Assembly: GCA_021771025.1 (NCBI GenBank)
Contig: JAETPW010000011.1
Coordinates: 1 to 59,520, forward strand
Length of the DNA: 59,520 nt
From: Clostridiaceae bacterium
GTDB taxonomy: Bacteria; Bacillota; Clostridia; TANB77; CAG-508
Direction of reading: 5' to 3'
The translations under genes and the position numbers were made by a program. Numbering within the stretch: the first letter of the stretch is position 1; the number at the start of each line of letters is the position of its first letter. Positions 36,193 to 44,964 of the stretch are shown here, in pieces. The notes under the pieces were generated by a model, which saw only the letters and a program-made list of their open reading frames with translations, ran no database searches and was not told the DNA's origin.

Positions 36193-37374
36193 ATGAAAAG
36201 TATATATTTTGATAATGCAGCAACAACAAAATTAGATGATGAAGTATTGAAAGAAATGATACCATATCTGAAAGAAAATTATGGAAATGCCTCATCAATA
36301 TATAAATTAGGTAGAGAATCAAGAAAAGCAGTTGAAGATTCGAGAGAAAAAATTGCTAAAGTATTAAATTGTAAACTTGATGAAATTTATTTTACAGTTG
36401 GTGGTAGTGAAAGTGATAATACAGCAATAAAAGGAATAGCAAGAGCAAATAAGAAAAAAGGTAATCATATAATAACTTCTAAAATAGAACATCCTGCTGT
36501 TTTAGAAACTTGCAAACAATTAGAAAAAGAAGGTTTTGAAATAACATATATTTCGGTGGATGAAAACGGAAGAGTAGATTTAGAAGAACTAAAAAAATCT
36601 ATAAAACCAACAACAATTTTAATAACAATAATGTTCGCAAATAATGAAATTGGTACAATTCAGCCAATAGAAGAAATAGGAAAAGTTGCCAAAGAAAATA
36701 ATATATATTTTCACACGGATGCTGTACAAGCTATTGGAAGTATAAAAATTGATGTTCAAAAATTAAATATAGATAGTTTGTCTTTATCAGGACATAAATT
36801 TTACGGACCAAAAGGAATTGGTGCTTTATATGTAAAAACAGGAGTGAAATTTGCAAAATTTATAGATGGTGGACATCAAGAAAGAAATAAAAGGGCAGGA
36901 ACGGAAAATGTTGCAGGAATTGTTGGAATAGGAAAAGCTATTGAACTTGCTTATGAGAATTTAGATGAGCACAATAAAAAAATAAAAGAATTAAGAGATT
37001 ATTATGTAGAACAAGTACAAGAAAAAATACGATATATAAAAATAAATGGAGATATGGAAAAAAGACTTCTAGGAAATAGCAATATTTCATTTAGATTTAT
37101 AGAAGGTGAAGGACTACTTTTAAATTTAGATTTAAAAGGAATATGTGCATCAAGTGGTAGTGCTTGTACATCAGGTTCACTTGATCCATCACATGTTTTA
37201 CTAGCAATAGGTTTATCACACGAAATAGCACATGGTTCTTTAAGAATAACAATAGGAAAATACAATACAAAAGAAGAAATAGATTATTTAGTAGAGAATT
37301 TAGTAGAAATAGTAAATAGATTAAGGAAAATGTCGCCATTATGGGAAAAATTTATAGAGGAGGAAAATAAATAA
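36193..37374 (+). CDS. iscS: Cysteine desulfurase (IscS/NifS family)
   Basis: PLP enzyme that takes sulfur from cysteine for Fe-S clusters and tRNA thiolation. YFDNAATTKLDDEV opens the protein. The PLP lysine lies in LSLSGHKFYGPKG (about residue 201), and the sulfur-accepting Cys is in CASSGSACTSG (about residue 327). 393 residues, normal. It overlaps iscU by one base (TAATG). Confidence 0.95.
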   Translation: MKSIYFDNAATTKLDDEVLKEMIPYLKENYGNASSIYKLGRESRKAVEDSREKIAKVLNCKLDEIYFTVGGSESDNTAIKGIARANKKKGNHIITSKIEHPAVLETCKQLEKEGFEITYISVDENGRVDLEELKKSIKPTTILITIMFANNEIGTIQPIEEIGKVAKENNIYFHTDAVQAIGSIKIDVQKLNIDSLSLSGHKFYGPKGIGALYVKTGVKFAKFIDGGHQERNKRAGTENVAGIVGIGKAIELAYENLDEHNKKIKELRDYYVEQVQEKIRYIKINGDMEKRLLGNSNISFRFIEGEGLLLNLDLKGICASSGSACTSGSLDPSHVLLAIGLSHEIAHGSLRITIGKYNTKEEIDYLVENLVEIVNRLRKMSPLWEKFIEEENK

Positions 37375-37814
37375 TGGATTATACAGATAAAGTTATAGAA
37401 CATTATACAAATCCAAGAAATGTTGGAAAAATAGAAAATGCTTCAGGAATTGGAGAAGTTGGAAATCCAGTTTGTGGAGATATTATGAAAATGTTTATAA
37501 AAGTTAAAAATAATATTATAACAGATGTAAAATTTAAAACTTTTGGTTGTGGTGCTGCAATAGCGACAAGTAGTATTACAACAGAAATGATAAAAGGCAA
37601 AACATTAGAAGAGGCACTAGCACTAAAAAATGGAGATGTAGTAAAAGCACTAGATGGATTGCCACCTGTAAAACTTCATTGTTCAGTTTTAGCAGAAGAA
37701 GCAATACACGAAGCTATTGCTGATTATTATAGAAAAGAAGGAAAATTAACAGAAGAAGAAATTAAGACTAAATGCAATTTAAAAGAACATCATTGCGAAA
37801 GTTGTGGTATCTAA
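37374..37814 (+). CDS. iscU: Fe-S scaffold protein (IscU/NifU N-terminal type)
   Basis: 146 residues. The three cluster-ligand cysteines are in GNPVCGD, FGCGAAIA and LHCSVLAEEAI. A C-terminal extension ends with HHCESCGI, as in clostridial NifU-like proteins. It receives sulfur from IscS encoded just upstream. Its end abuts the mnmA start (2-nt gap). Confidence 0.94.
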   Translation: MDYTDKVIEHYTNPRNVGKIENASGIGEVGNPVCGDIMKMFIKVKNNIITDVKFKTFGCGAAIATSSITTEMIKGKTLEEALALKNGDVVKALDGLPPVKLHCSVLAEEAIHEAIADYYRKEGKLTEEEIKTKCNLKEHHCESCGI

Positions 37815-37815
37815 T

Positions 37816-38913
37816 ATGAGACAAAGAGTTTTACTAGGAATGAGTGGAGGAGTTGATAGTAGTGTTTCAGCGATTCTCTTAAAAAAACAGGGATATGATG
37901 TAATAGGAATAACAATGAAACTATTTGAAGGAGAAATTGAAGGAACTTGTTGTAATATTTCTTCTACTATGGATGCAAAAAGGGTTTGCGATTATTTGCA
38001 AATACCACATTATACTTTAAATTTTAAAGATGAGTTTAAAAAATATGTCATTGAAGATTTTATACATTGCTATGCAAATTGTAAAACTCCAAATCCTTGT
38101 ATAGAATGTAATAAATATTTAAAATTCGGTGCAATGTATGAAAAAGCACAAGAGTTACAATGTGATTATATTGCAACAGGACATTATACTAAAATAGAAT
38201 ATTCAGAAAGATATAAACAAAATGTATTAAAAAAAGCAAATGCAATAGCAAAAGACCAAAGTTATGTTTTATATAATATACCAAGAGAATTATTAGATAA
38301 ATTAAAATTGCCATTAGGAATATTTAACAGTAAAGAAGAAATAAGAGAAATTGCAAAGAAACACAGTTTACCAGTAGCAAACAAGCCTGATAGTGAAGAT
38401 ATTTGTTTTATTCCAAATGGAAATTATAAAACATTTTTAGAAAATAACGCAGATATAAAAAGCATAAAAGGGAACATTGTAAATTCAGAAGGTAAAGTTC
38501 TTGGAACTCATACAGGATTATATAAATATACAATAGGACAGCGAAAAGGGTTAGGAATATCTAACAATACTCCATTATATGTTATAGGATTTAATAAACA
38601 AAAAAATGAGTTGATAGTTGGAGATGAAAAAGATTTATATAAGAAAGAATTTTTCGTTTCAGACGTTAATTGGTTACTATCAGATAAATTAGATAAAGAA
38701 TTAATAGTTTATGCAAAAGCAAGATATTCTTCAAAAGCCTATAAAGCTAAAATTAGTCCTTATGGAAATAATATTAAAGTAATATATGATGAACCACAAA
38801 AATCAATAACAGCAGGGCAATCGGCAGTATTTTATATTGATGATATTGTAATTGGTGGTGGAAAAATAAAAGAGATGATTAAAACAGATGATGCTTACCA
38901 CAATGAGAATTAA
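37816..38913 (+). CDS. mnmA: tRNA-specific 2-thiouridylase
   Basis: Thiolates U34 of Lys, Glu and Gln tRNAs using sulfur from IscS. The PP-loop is LLGMSGGVDSSV, the first catalytic Cys is in NPCIECNKYLKF, and the second in DSEDICFIPNG. HTGLYKYTIGQRKGLGI marks the middle domain. 365 residues. I start at ATG 37816, directly after the iscU stop; an ATG-initiated extension to 37804 overlaps iscU and adds nothing conserved. Confidence 0.95.
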   Translation: MRQRVLLGMSGGVDSSVSAILLKKQGYDVIGITMKLFEGEIEGTCCNISSTMDAKRVCDYLQIPHYTLNFKDEFKKYVIEDFIHCYANCKTPNPCIECNKYLKFGAMYEKAQELQCDYIATGHYTKIEYSERYKQNVLKKANAIAKDQSYVLYNIPRELLDKLKLPLGIFNSKEEIREIAKKHSLPVANKPDSEDICFIPNGNYKTFLENNADIKSIKGNIVNSEGKVLGTHTGLYKYTIGQRKGLGISNNTPLYVIGFNKQKNELIVGDEKDLYKKEFFVSDVNWLLSDKLDKELIVYAKARYSSKAYKAKISPYGNNIKVIYDEPQKSITAGQSAVFYIDDIVIGGGKIKEMIKTDDAYHNEN

Positions 38914-38931
38914 ATCCTCATAAGCATCATC
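38887..38931. terminator. Hairpin at the convergent ends of mnmA and the 38910-39126 remnant
   Basis: GATGATGCTTA (38887-38897) pairs with TAAGCATCATC (38921-38931), with an inner TGAG/CTCA pairing. It spans the mnmA stop codon and could slow transcription from both sides. Confidence 0.5.
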
Positions 38932-39126
38932 GCATGAATGTACTCCTTTTCTTCGACCTTAGACATGGCTTCCCCTCTAGAAAGCAGAGCCACAATGACG
39001 TCCTTTGTCAAATTTGATTTCCTTGCCAGTATTCAATTATATCTGTCCATACTAAAATATATTTCTTGGCTGTTTTGCCCCCTCATCATTTTGCTTAATT
39101 TCTTCGATTACTTCAAATTCAAACAT
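38910..39126 (-). pseudogene. Decayed small gene, unknown family
   Basis: ATG at 39126 follows AGGAGG with suitable spacing and reads MFEFEVIEEIKQNDEG before a stop. Protein-like sequence then continues in the other frames (ILVWTDIIEYWQGNQ, then LTKDVIVALLSRGEAMSKV) to a stop at 38910 that overlaps the mnmA stop. Two frame changes would be needed to rejoin them. Likely a dead small gene; family not recognised. Confidence 0.45.
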
Positions 39127-39171
39127 AAAAAATGTCCTCCTTTCTGGAAAGAGAAGATTTTAGTTTTATCA

Positions 39172-39212
39172 AGAAAAACAACCTACAAACTTTTAAGTTC
39201 GTAAGTTGTTTT
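39172..39212 (-). terminator. Terminator after tRNA-Leu
   Basis: Minus strand AACAACTTACGAACTT pairs imperfectly with AAGTTTGTAGGTTGTT, followed by TTTTTC, just after the tRNA CCA end. Confidence 0.6.
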
Positions 39213-39216
39213 AATA

Positions 39217-39302
39217 TGGTGTCGACGGTGGGAATCGAACCCACATGGATGTTATCCGCAGGTTTTTGAGACCTGTGCGTCTACCTATTCCGCCACATCG
39301 AC
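39217..39302 (-). tRNA. tRNA-Leu, anticodon CAA
   Basis: Minus strand GTCGATG...CGTCGAC acceptor stem (with one G-U), D arm GGCGGAATAGGTAGACGC, anticodon loop CTCAAAA between CAGGT and ACCTG, an extended class II variable arm, T arm GGGTTCGATTCCC, and encoded CCA. All arms close, so it is functional by structure. Confidence 0.93.
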
Positions 39303-39336
39303 ATGTTTTTAAAAATTAGGTGGTTTTACAATTATG

Positions 39337-39387
39337 TTAGATATTTGTTAGATATTAAAACTAATTTCGGCATTAGCAAATATCTAA
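39337..39387. repeat. Small inverted repeat between the two tRNA-Leu sequences
   Basis: TTAGATATTTG (39337-39347) and CAAATATCTAA (39377-39387) form an 11-bp stem. The inner CTAAT/ATTAG pairs as well. A short tandem GTTAGATATT lies at the left arm. Possibly debris from the event that truncated the neighbouring tRNA. Confidence 0.4.
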
Positions 39388-39437
39388 ACATTAATATTTT
39401 CAATACATTTAGGATTTACATATTAAAAAATCCATTT

Positions 39438-39479
39438 AGATTTTGAGTCTGCCCCGTCTACCAATTCCAGCACACCAGC
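39438..39479 (-). pseudogene. Truncated tRNA-Leu (5' half only)
   Basis: Minus strand reads GCTGGTGTGCTGG, AATTGGTAGAC, then AGACTCAAAATCT, matching the acceptor 5' strand, D arm and anticodon arm (loop CTCAAAA, anticodon CAA) of a leucine tRNA. After AATCT the sequence becomes AT-rich, with no variable arm, T arm or acceptor 3' strand. The intact tRNA-Leu lies 135 nt further on the same strand. Confidence 0.7.
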
Positions 39480-39553
39480 ATTAACTATGTGCTTTTATAG
39501 AATACCACATATCCCAAAAAATGTCCATATTTTTTTAAAATTTTTTTCTTTTT

Positions 39554-39637
39554 GGGGACGGTTCCGAAAACGAAGATTTTTTCGTTTCTGGAACCGTCCC
39601 CAAAAAGAAGTTTTTTTCGTTTTCGGAACCGTCCCCA
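39554..39637. repeat. GGGGACGGTTCC palindromic repeat cluster
   Basis: GGGGACGGTTCC...GGAACCGTCCCC forms a hairpin (39554-39601), and a second half copy, CGTTTTCGGAACCGTCCCC, follows at 39619-39637. It lies just after the lysozyme gene and may act as its terminator. Related GGGGACG elements lie at 44725-44793 and 50608-50660. Confidence 0.6.
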
Positions 39638-39646
39638 AAACGAAGT

Positions 39647-40924
39647 TTAGATACGAATGATTTGTCCCGGATAAATTAAATTAGGATTTTGAACATTATT
39701 TTTTTCTACTAAATATCTCACTGTTACTCCATATCTTCTGCTAATTGACCAAAGGGTGTCTCCTCTTCTTACAACATAGGTGATGCCTGTAATTGGTGGT
39801 GAAATGGTTTGATTTTGATTACAATTTGGTGAAGATAGAGAGGTAATTCTGATTTTTTCTCCTGGGTAAATGAGGTTTGGATTTGAAATTTGGTTGATAC
39901 TAACCAACTGACTAACGGTAATTCCATAGCGATTTGCAATTCCCCATAATGTGTCACCTCGTTTTACGGTGTAAATAATTTTTCCTGTACATCTTGTTTC
40001 ATTTCCTAGAATACTCGAATCTGTTGGAATGGTAATGATTTGTCCTGGGTAGATAAGGTTTGGGTCAGCTATTTGGTTGATCCCTGCTAATTCAGCTACT
40101 GTTGTTCCATAACGATTGGCAATTTGGCTTAATGTGTCTCCCCTTTTTATGGTATAACGAATCGTTTCTCCTCCACTTGCATTTTCTGATCCTGAGTTTC
40201 CTTGGTCTGGAATCTCTCCTGCTTCAGATAAGAAGATGCCAGCCGTAAAGTTGTCTCTATCCACATAGCCATTTATTCCTGGGATGATTCCTTTATCGTC
40301 GTATTGTATGCCTATCCATTCATTCCAATTGCTCGTAGTAGAGGTTAAATTTTGATCGTTTCCATAGTAAGCAAGCCATAATTGATATTGATTGGCTAAG
40401 TTTTTGTTAAAAATATGTTGGCTATCGTATAAGTTACTGTAAACAATGGTCTGTTTTCCCGTAAGTTGTTGTACTTTTTGTAGGAATGTTTCTGCAATCT
40501 GATTAATTGTGGTTACTCCTACCCCTTGAAATGTTTCATAGTCCATAACTAATTTGCAGTCTGGCTCTTTCCCTGCAATAACGGAGGCAAAAAAGTTTGC
40601 TTCTTGCTCTGCTTCTCTTACATTTGTTGCTGTTAAAAAATGATAAAAACCTACTTTTAATCCATTTGCTTTAGCATTTTGGTAGTTTATTTCTACATAA
40701 GGATCTCGATAAGTTCTTCCTTGGCTAGCCTTTATGTATACTACTTGAATTCCTGCTTGCCTCACTCTACTATAGTCGATGTATCCTTGCCAATTACTAA
40801 CATCTATCCCTGCATAGCTTGCTTCTCCTGCTGAAGTAATAGCGTAACAAACATTGGCTTGAATGACAAAACTAATGGTAAATAGCAATGCCATTGCCAA
40901 AAGTTTCGATCCTAATTTTTTCAT
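39647..40924 (-). CDS. Secreted GH25 lysozyme with three LysM domains
   Basis: Cleaves peptidoglycan glycan strands. Signal peptide (about residues 1-28), then a GH25 barrel beginning [14 protein letters not shown], with [23 protein letters not shown] and the acidic VMDYETF active-site strand. Three LysM repeats follow, each with the form GDTLxxIAxRYGxTVxxL and NLIYPGQ. 425 residues. Likely an autolysin; a phage-derived lysin is possible, but no phage genes adjoin. Confidence 0.94.
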   Translation of the reverse strand: MKKLGSKLLAMALLFTISFVIQANVCYAITSAGEASYAGIDVSNWQGYIDYSRVRQAGIQVVYIKASQGRTYRDPYVEINYQNAKANGLKVGFYHFLTATNVREAEQEANFFASVIAGKEPDCKLVMDYETFQGVGVTTINQIAETFLQKVQQLTGKQTIVYSNLYDSQHIFNKNLANQYQLWLAYYGNDQNLTSTTSNWNEWIGIQYDDKGIIPGINGYVDRDNFTAGIFLSEAGEIPDQGNSGSENASGGETIRYTIKRGDTLSQIANRYGTTVAELAGINQIADPNLIYPGQIITIPTDSSILGNETRCTGKIIYTVKRGDTLWGIANRYGITVSQLVSINQISNPNLIYPGEKIRITSLSSPNCNQNQTISPPITGITYVVRRGDTLWSISRRYGVTVRYLVEKNNVQNPNLIYPGQIIRI

Positions 40925-41115
40925 ACACTCCTCCTTTTGGTGATAGAAGGGTTTAAGTAAAAGGATGTATTTTTGTTCTTGGTAGTGCTGACCCTCCTAC
41001 GCTTCTTTGTACACTATATGTGGTATTGGCTTGTTTGTTTCTCGTTTCCTATCAAAATAGCCAAAGATGGTCAAGATAAGCAAAGAGTTAGACTCATAAG
41101 CCTAATTTTACGTTA

Positions 41116-41154
41116 AAAATGGTTCAAAAAGATTTGATCCTTTTGAGCCATTTT
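41116..41154 (-). terminator. Terminator after the 41219-43549 gene
   Basis: AAAATGGTTCAAAA pairs with TTTTGAGCCATTTT (13 of 14), with a T-rich 3' side on the minus strand. A further hairpin with AAAAAGGACATCCCCTTTTT lies at 41172-41209. Confidence 0.6.
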
Positions 41155-41218
41155 AGGTAGGTTGTTCTATTGGCAAACAGAAAAAAGGACATCCCCTTTT
41201 TCCTATTTGCTTTATTAT

Positions 41219-43549
41219 TTATTTTTCGTATACAGTTACTGTTTTGTCTACTAATGGTGAATAATCGTCTTTTTCGTTTTCAAAGGCTAACATTCGGAAA
41301 GTTCTTACTTTACGCCATGGCTTTTTGATTTTTGTGGTGTCGACTATCATTTGGTTGGATAGGTCCATTCCTAGTGGTAAGGTTTTGTTGGTGTTTTCAT
41401 AAAATATGCTATTGGTAAATCCTATAGCTGGTGATCCTTCTTTTAGGTTTAATTTGTATAAGTTAATCTGATTTGATTCTTTTTTCATGGCTTGTTTTAT
41501 TTCTTCTTCTGGGTCCATATTGAATACATTGATTTTGTTTTTTTCTAGTTTGATTTCTGGAATAGCTTTGTAGACTACTACATCTTCTGGTACTGTGATT
41601 TTGTTCATGGCTGTTTTTATGGTTTTAGCTACTTTTTCTAGGCCTAGTTTATAGCCTAATGTTTTGGTTTTTGGTGTAATGTCTAGAATGGTAAATTTGT
41701 CCTTTGGTAGTTCACGATGCCTTTGATTACCAATCTTTTTGGTTTTGGTACTGTCTTCTATCATTCCACCAAAAATATCAAATTCTTCTGGCTCTGTGAA
41801 TGATTTTTCTTGAGCTTCTTCTACTTTTACTTCTTTTAAGTTGCTTTCAAGCTCTTTGGGTAAAATCGTGTTTGTTTTTACACGATTAAGTATTTCTAAT
41901 AAATTAGTTGTGGCAATAAAAATGCTATCTGTTTCTTCTTTAGTTAGTGTTTTTCGTTGAATCTGATCTAATTTTTTGCCTAACCTTTCTTTGTCTTCTA
42001 AGTAGTCAAATACCCTTTCTATTTTTTTGATGATTCCTACTTCTTCTTCCTCTCCTTCTGGAAGGGTAGCTACTTCGTCTTTGTTACTGTATTTCCAAAA
42101 TTCGAAGATACTTTTTTTGTGACTATCGATTTCTTCGATAAAAGCTGTGGCATTTTCTATTTTCTTGGCCATGTTTTTGGTTTTTAGTTTTAGGGCGTTG
42201 ATATCCATAATGATATTTCTTAACTCATCTTCGCTTTCTTTTGCTTCTTTTCCTTTATTTACTAATTCTTCTAAGGTATAATTTTCTTTTAGACGTTTTG
42301 AAGATGATTTAGCCATTCTTTTTTTAATTTTGACTTTTTCAGAAGATGATTCATGATCAATTTCTGCTATTTCCTCGTTTTCTCCTCGCTTTTCCTCTCT
42401 TAGTTTGGTTTTGTTGTTCTTTTTACTGTATTTAAAAAAGTATTTTACTTTTCCAAAGAAAGATTTTTTGCAGGCAAGAAATGTAGATATTTGTTTTTCT
42501 TTTTCTAAATAAATTAATTCTTGGTCACTTGCTAACTCTTTTAGGTTATTTAGTCTAATCTCTGCTTTTGCTTTTTTTTCTATCGTTTCTCGCTGTTTTT
42601 CTTCCATTAAGGCATATTCTGCTTTAATAAAGGTAGATAATTTTTCATAACTTATTTTTTCTTGTCGGATAATGAATTCTAATTCCCCCGTTTTACTAAC
42701 CGTAGTTAAAAATTCGTAATCATGAGGAAGTTCTGTTTGCAAAATGAACATGGCTTTTAAACATTGGTAAAATTGCCTTGCTTGTTTTTTGTTTTCTAAG
42801 TTTATTTTATAGGGACTTTTAATTTTTTCAAATACATTGGTTTCCCCTATAATTTGTACGCTCATTACTTCTTGTTTGTCAAACACTTCATAAATTAATG
42901 GCCAATCTTTAGTAAATAGCCATAAATAATTTTCAATGTCTTCAAATTCAGATTTTTTGAAAAATTCTTTGGAATACGATATTCCACTGATAGGAACAAA
43001 GATAGTTTCGGTTTTCTTTCCTTCTAATTGTTTTTTAAGCAAATAGAAAAAAGTTGAATAATCTGTATCTTCTGTTGGTACTAACATAAAATATGTTTCT
43101 GTTGCCTCTGAATAATAGATTTGCCATAAATAATTTCCTTCAAATTTTACTTTAAAGGGTAAGTTTTTGGCTAATTTTTCTTGCTCCTCTCCTACTTTTT
43201 CGATATCTTCTATTTTTACTTGCTGTAACATTTCTAGAAAACGAACATGTTTTAAGGTGTTTTCCTCTGTTTGGTTATCTAAATAATCCGATAAAGGGCT
43301 TGCTTTTCTATATTTTTCGGTTAACTCATCCATACGGTTAGTTGGTGTTAATAAAATTTGAATATCTCGTATTGGTACAAATCGGTATTGTCTATATTGA
43401 TTTTCATCGTAAGTTTTAGGAATTCGGTAACTTAATGGTCTTCTCTTTTGAATGAAATCAGGAATATCTTCTAACGTTAATCCTAGATAATTTAGCTTTT
43501 GTGTAATACTTTCATTTTCAGTTTGGTTAACTATCTTCTTTCTAGCCAA
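41219..43549 (-). CDS. Large hypothetical protein with coiled-coil regions
   Basis: 776 residues from a TTG start at 43549 with AAGGAG 7 nt upstream. No signal peptide or membrane segment. The first 300 residues look globular (LPFKVKFEGNYLWQIYYSEA). A long Lys/Glu-rich coiled-coil region spans about 300-560, and the last 150 residues are globular again (KTLGYKLGLEKVAKTIKTA). Family not recognised. It forms no operon with the deacetylase, which lies 126 nt upstream on the same strand. Confidence 0.7.
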   Translation of the reverse strand: MARKKIVNQTENESITQKLNYLGLTLEDIPDFIQKRRPLSYRIPKTYDENQYRQYRFVPIRDIQILLTPTNRMDELTEKYRKASPLSDYLDNQTEENTLKHVRFLEMLQQVKIEDIEKVGEEQEKLAKNLPFKVKFEGNYLWQIYYSEATETYFMLVPTEDTDYSTFFYLLKKQLEGKKTETIFVPISGISYSKEFFKKSEFEDIENYLWLFTKDWPLIYEVFDKQEVMSVQIIGETNVFEKIKSPYKINLENKKQARQFYQCLKAMFILQTELPHDYEFLTTVSKTGELEFIIRQEKISYEKLSTFIKAEYALMEEKQRETIEKKAKAEIRLNNLKELASDQELIYLEKEKQISTFLACKKSFFGKVKYFFKYSKKNNKTKLREEKRGENEEIAEIDHESSSEKVKIKKRMAKSSSKRLKENYTLEELVNKGKEAKESEDELRNIIMDINALKLKTKNMAKKIENATAFIEEIDSHKKSIFEFWKYSNKDEVATLPEGEEEEVGIIKKIERVFDYLEDKERLGKKLDQIQRKTLTKEETDSIFIATTNLLEILNRVKTNTILPKELESNLKEVKVEEAQEKSFTEPEEFDIFGGMIEDSTKTKKIGNQRHRELPKDKFTILDITPKTKTLGYKLGLEKVAKTIKTAMNKITVPEDVVVYKAIPEIKLEKNKINVFNMDPEEEIKQAMKKESNQINLYKLNLKEGSPAIGFTNSIFYENTNKTLPLGMDLSNQMIVDTTKIKKPWRKVRTFRMLAFENEKDDYSPLVDKTVTVYEK

Positions 43550-43675
43550 TTTGATTCTCCTTATCGTTCATTTAGGTTTTCCTACGGCTGTACCTATAAA
43601 CCTTACTTTGAAAGAAATGCAAAATCCTTTCGCTACTATGTATGTCTTTCGAGCAGACACAAAAATATAGATTTG

Positions 43676-44629
43676 CTATGTTAGGACATCAAAAAATGTT
43701 TGGAATTCATAACCTTCCCCTATTAAGTAATCGATAACTTGTGGTAAAGTTTCTACAGTAATCTGTTTTGCTTGTGCATCGTGCATAAGAATAACGATAC
43801 TGTTTTTTCCCTGTGAGGTTCTCTTTAATCCTTCTACTACTTGGTCAGGAGTAGGATTTTGCCTTTCGGCATCTCCAGTTAGTGAATTCCAGTCCACATT
43901 TAGGATATCGTTTTGTTCTAATAACTGTTTTGCTTGTTGTTTGATTTCAGCATATTTTCCTCCCACTAGTCCTCCGGGGAAACGGAAAAGATGAGAATTA
44001 AAATCTGGTTCTCCAATTGCTTTTTGGATAGCCGTATTTGTACGATTATACTCGTCTAACACATTTTCAGGGCAAGCATAAATTTGTGAATAGACATGAG
44101 AATAACCATGATTAGCAATGAAATGACCTTGGTCAAACACTTTCTTTACGGTATCAGGCATTGCTTCTACGCGAGACCCCAGCATAAAAAAAGTAGCTTT
44201 TATGTTTCGTTCTTGTAAAATAGATAAAATTGGGGATGTATTACTAGATGGTCCATCATCAAACGTTAAAAAAGCACGTTTTTTATCTGAACCATAAATA
44301 TGTTTTAACTTTTCTTTCCCTGTTTCTGTTAATTTTGGCATTCTTTCTTGTTTTTTCTTTTCTTCTTCTAACCTTTTTTGCTGTTCCTGTTTTTCTAATT
44401 CTTGCTGATAACTAATTACTTGAGCCTCATAAGCTTTAGCTTGTTTTAAACGTTTTAGGGTATCAGTTGTATAAATAGCAATAATGGTTAACATGACTAA
44501 AAAGGCTACTAAAATGGCGACCGTAACGATAATTCGTTTACGATTTATACTTTTGTTTGTACTTTGATGAAGAGAATAAATATTATAGTTTTCAATTGGT
44601 TCTTTTAAAGATTCTTTTTTCATTGCCAC
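43676..44629 (-). CDS. Membrane-anchored polysaccharide deacetylase (NodB domain)
   Basis: Removes acetyl groups from peptidoglycan or another surface polymer. An N-terminal cytoplasmic stretch, one membrane segment (about residues 33-53) and a Glu/Lys-rich linker lead to the NodB domain. FLTFDDGPSSNTSPIL carries the metal-binding Asp, HGYSHVYS the His pair, FRFPGG the next motif, and ILMHDA the last. Start GTG at 44629 with AAGGAG; ATG 44623 is the alternative. 317 residues. Confidence 0.93.
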   Translation of the reverse strand: MAMKKESLKEPIENYNIYSLHQSTNKSINRKRIIVTVAILVAFLVMLTIIAIYTTDTLKRLKQAKAYEAQVISYQQELEKQEQQKRLEEEKKKQERMPKLTETGKEKLKHIYGSDKKRAFLTFDDGPSSNTSPILSILQERNIKATFFMLGSRVEAMPDTVKKVFDQGHFIANHGYSHVYSQIYACPENVLDEYNRTNTAIQKAIGEPDFNSHLFRFPGGLVGGKYAEIKQQAKQLLEQNDILNVDWNSLTGDAERQNPTPDQVVEGLKRTSQGKNSIVILMHDAQAKQITVETLPQVIDYLIGEGYEFQTFFDVLT

Positions 44630-44724
44630 TTTTTCTCCTTTTTAGACTTTTTTCGCTTGTTTTATTATACACTATTTTTTTATTTTTTAGTAGGTATTTT
44701 GGAAAAATTATTAAAATATATTTT

Positions 44725-44793
44725 TTGTCCAATTGGGGACGGGTACATTTTGGACATGGTAAAATCAAAATGTACACGTCCCTCATTGGACAA
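44725..44793. repeat. GGGGACGGGTACATTTTGGAC inverted repeat
   Basis: TTGTCCAATTGGGGACGGGT... (44725-44751) pairs with its near-complement at 44767-44793. A partial related copy (GTCCAAAACGTACCCGTCCC) lies at 44922-44941. The unit resembles the other GGGGACG palindromes of this window. Confidence 0.55.
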
Positions 44794-44964
44794 AACAAAC
44801 TGTCTTAAAAAGACATAATAGTTAAAATTCAATGTTGTAAATTTTAGCTACTGGGCAATGATTATAGGATCAAAAAATAAAGCCAGAATTAAATCTGACT
44901 TTATTTTAACTGTCCAAAACGTACCCGTCCCTAATTGGACAAGACAAAATGTCCCAAAAGGACA

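Noticed and set aside
39647..40924. LysM lysozyme as evidence of a prophage
   Set aside because: No holin, portal, capsid, tail or integrase gene is nearby; it fits a chromosomal autolysin.
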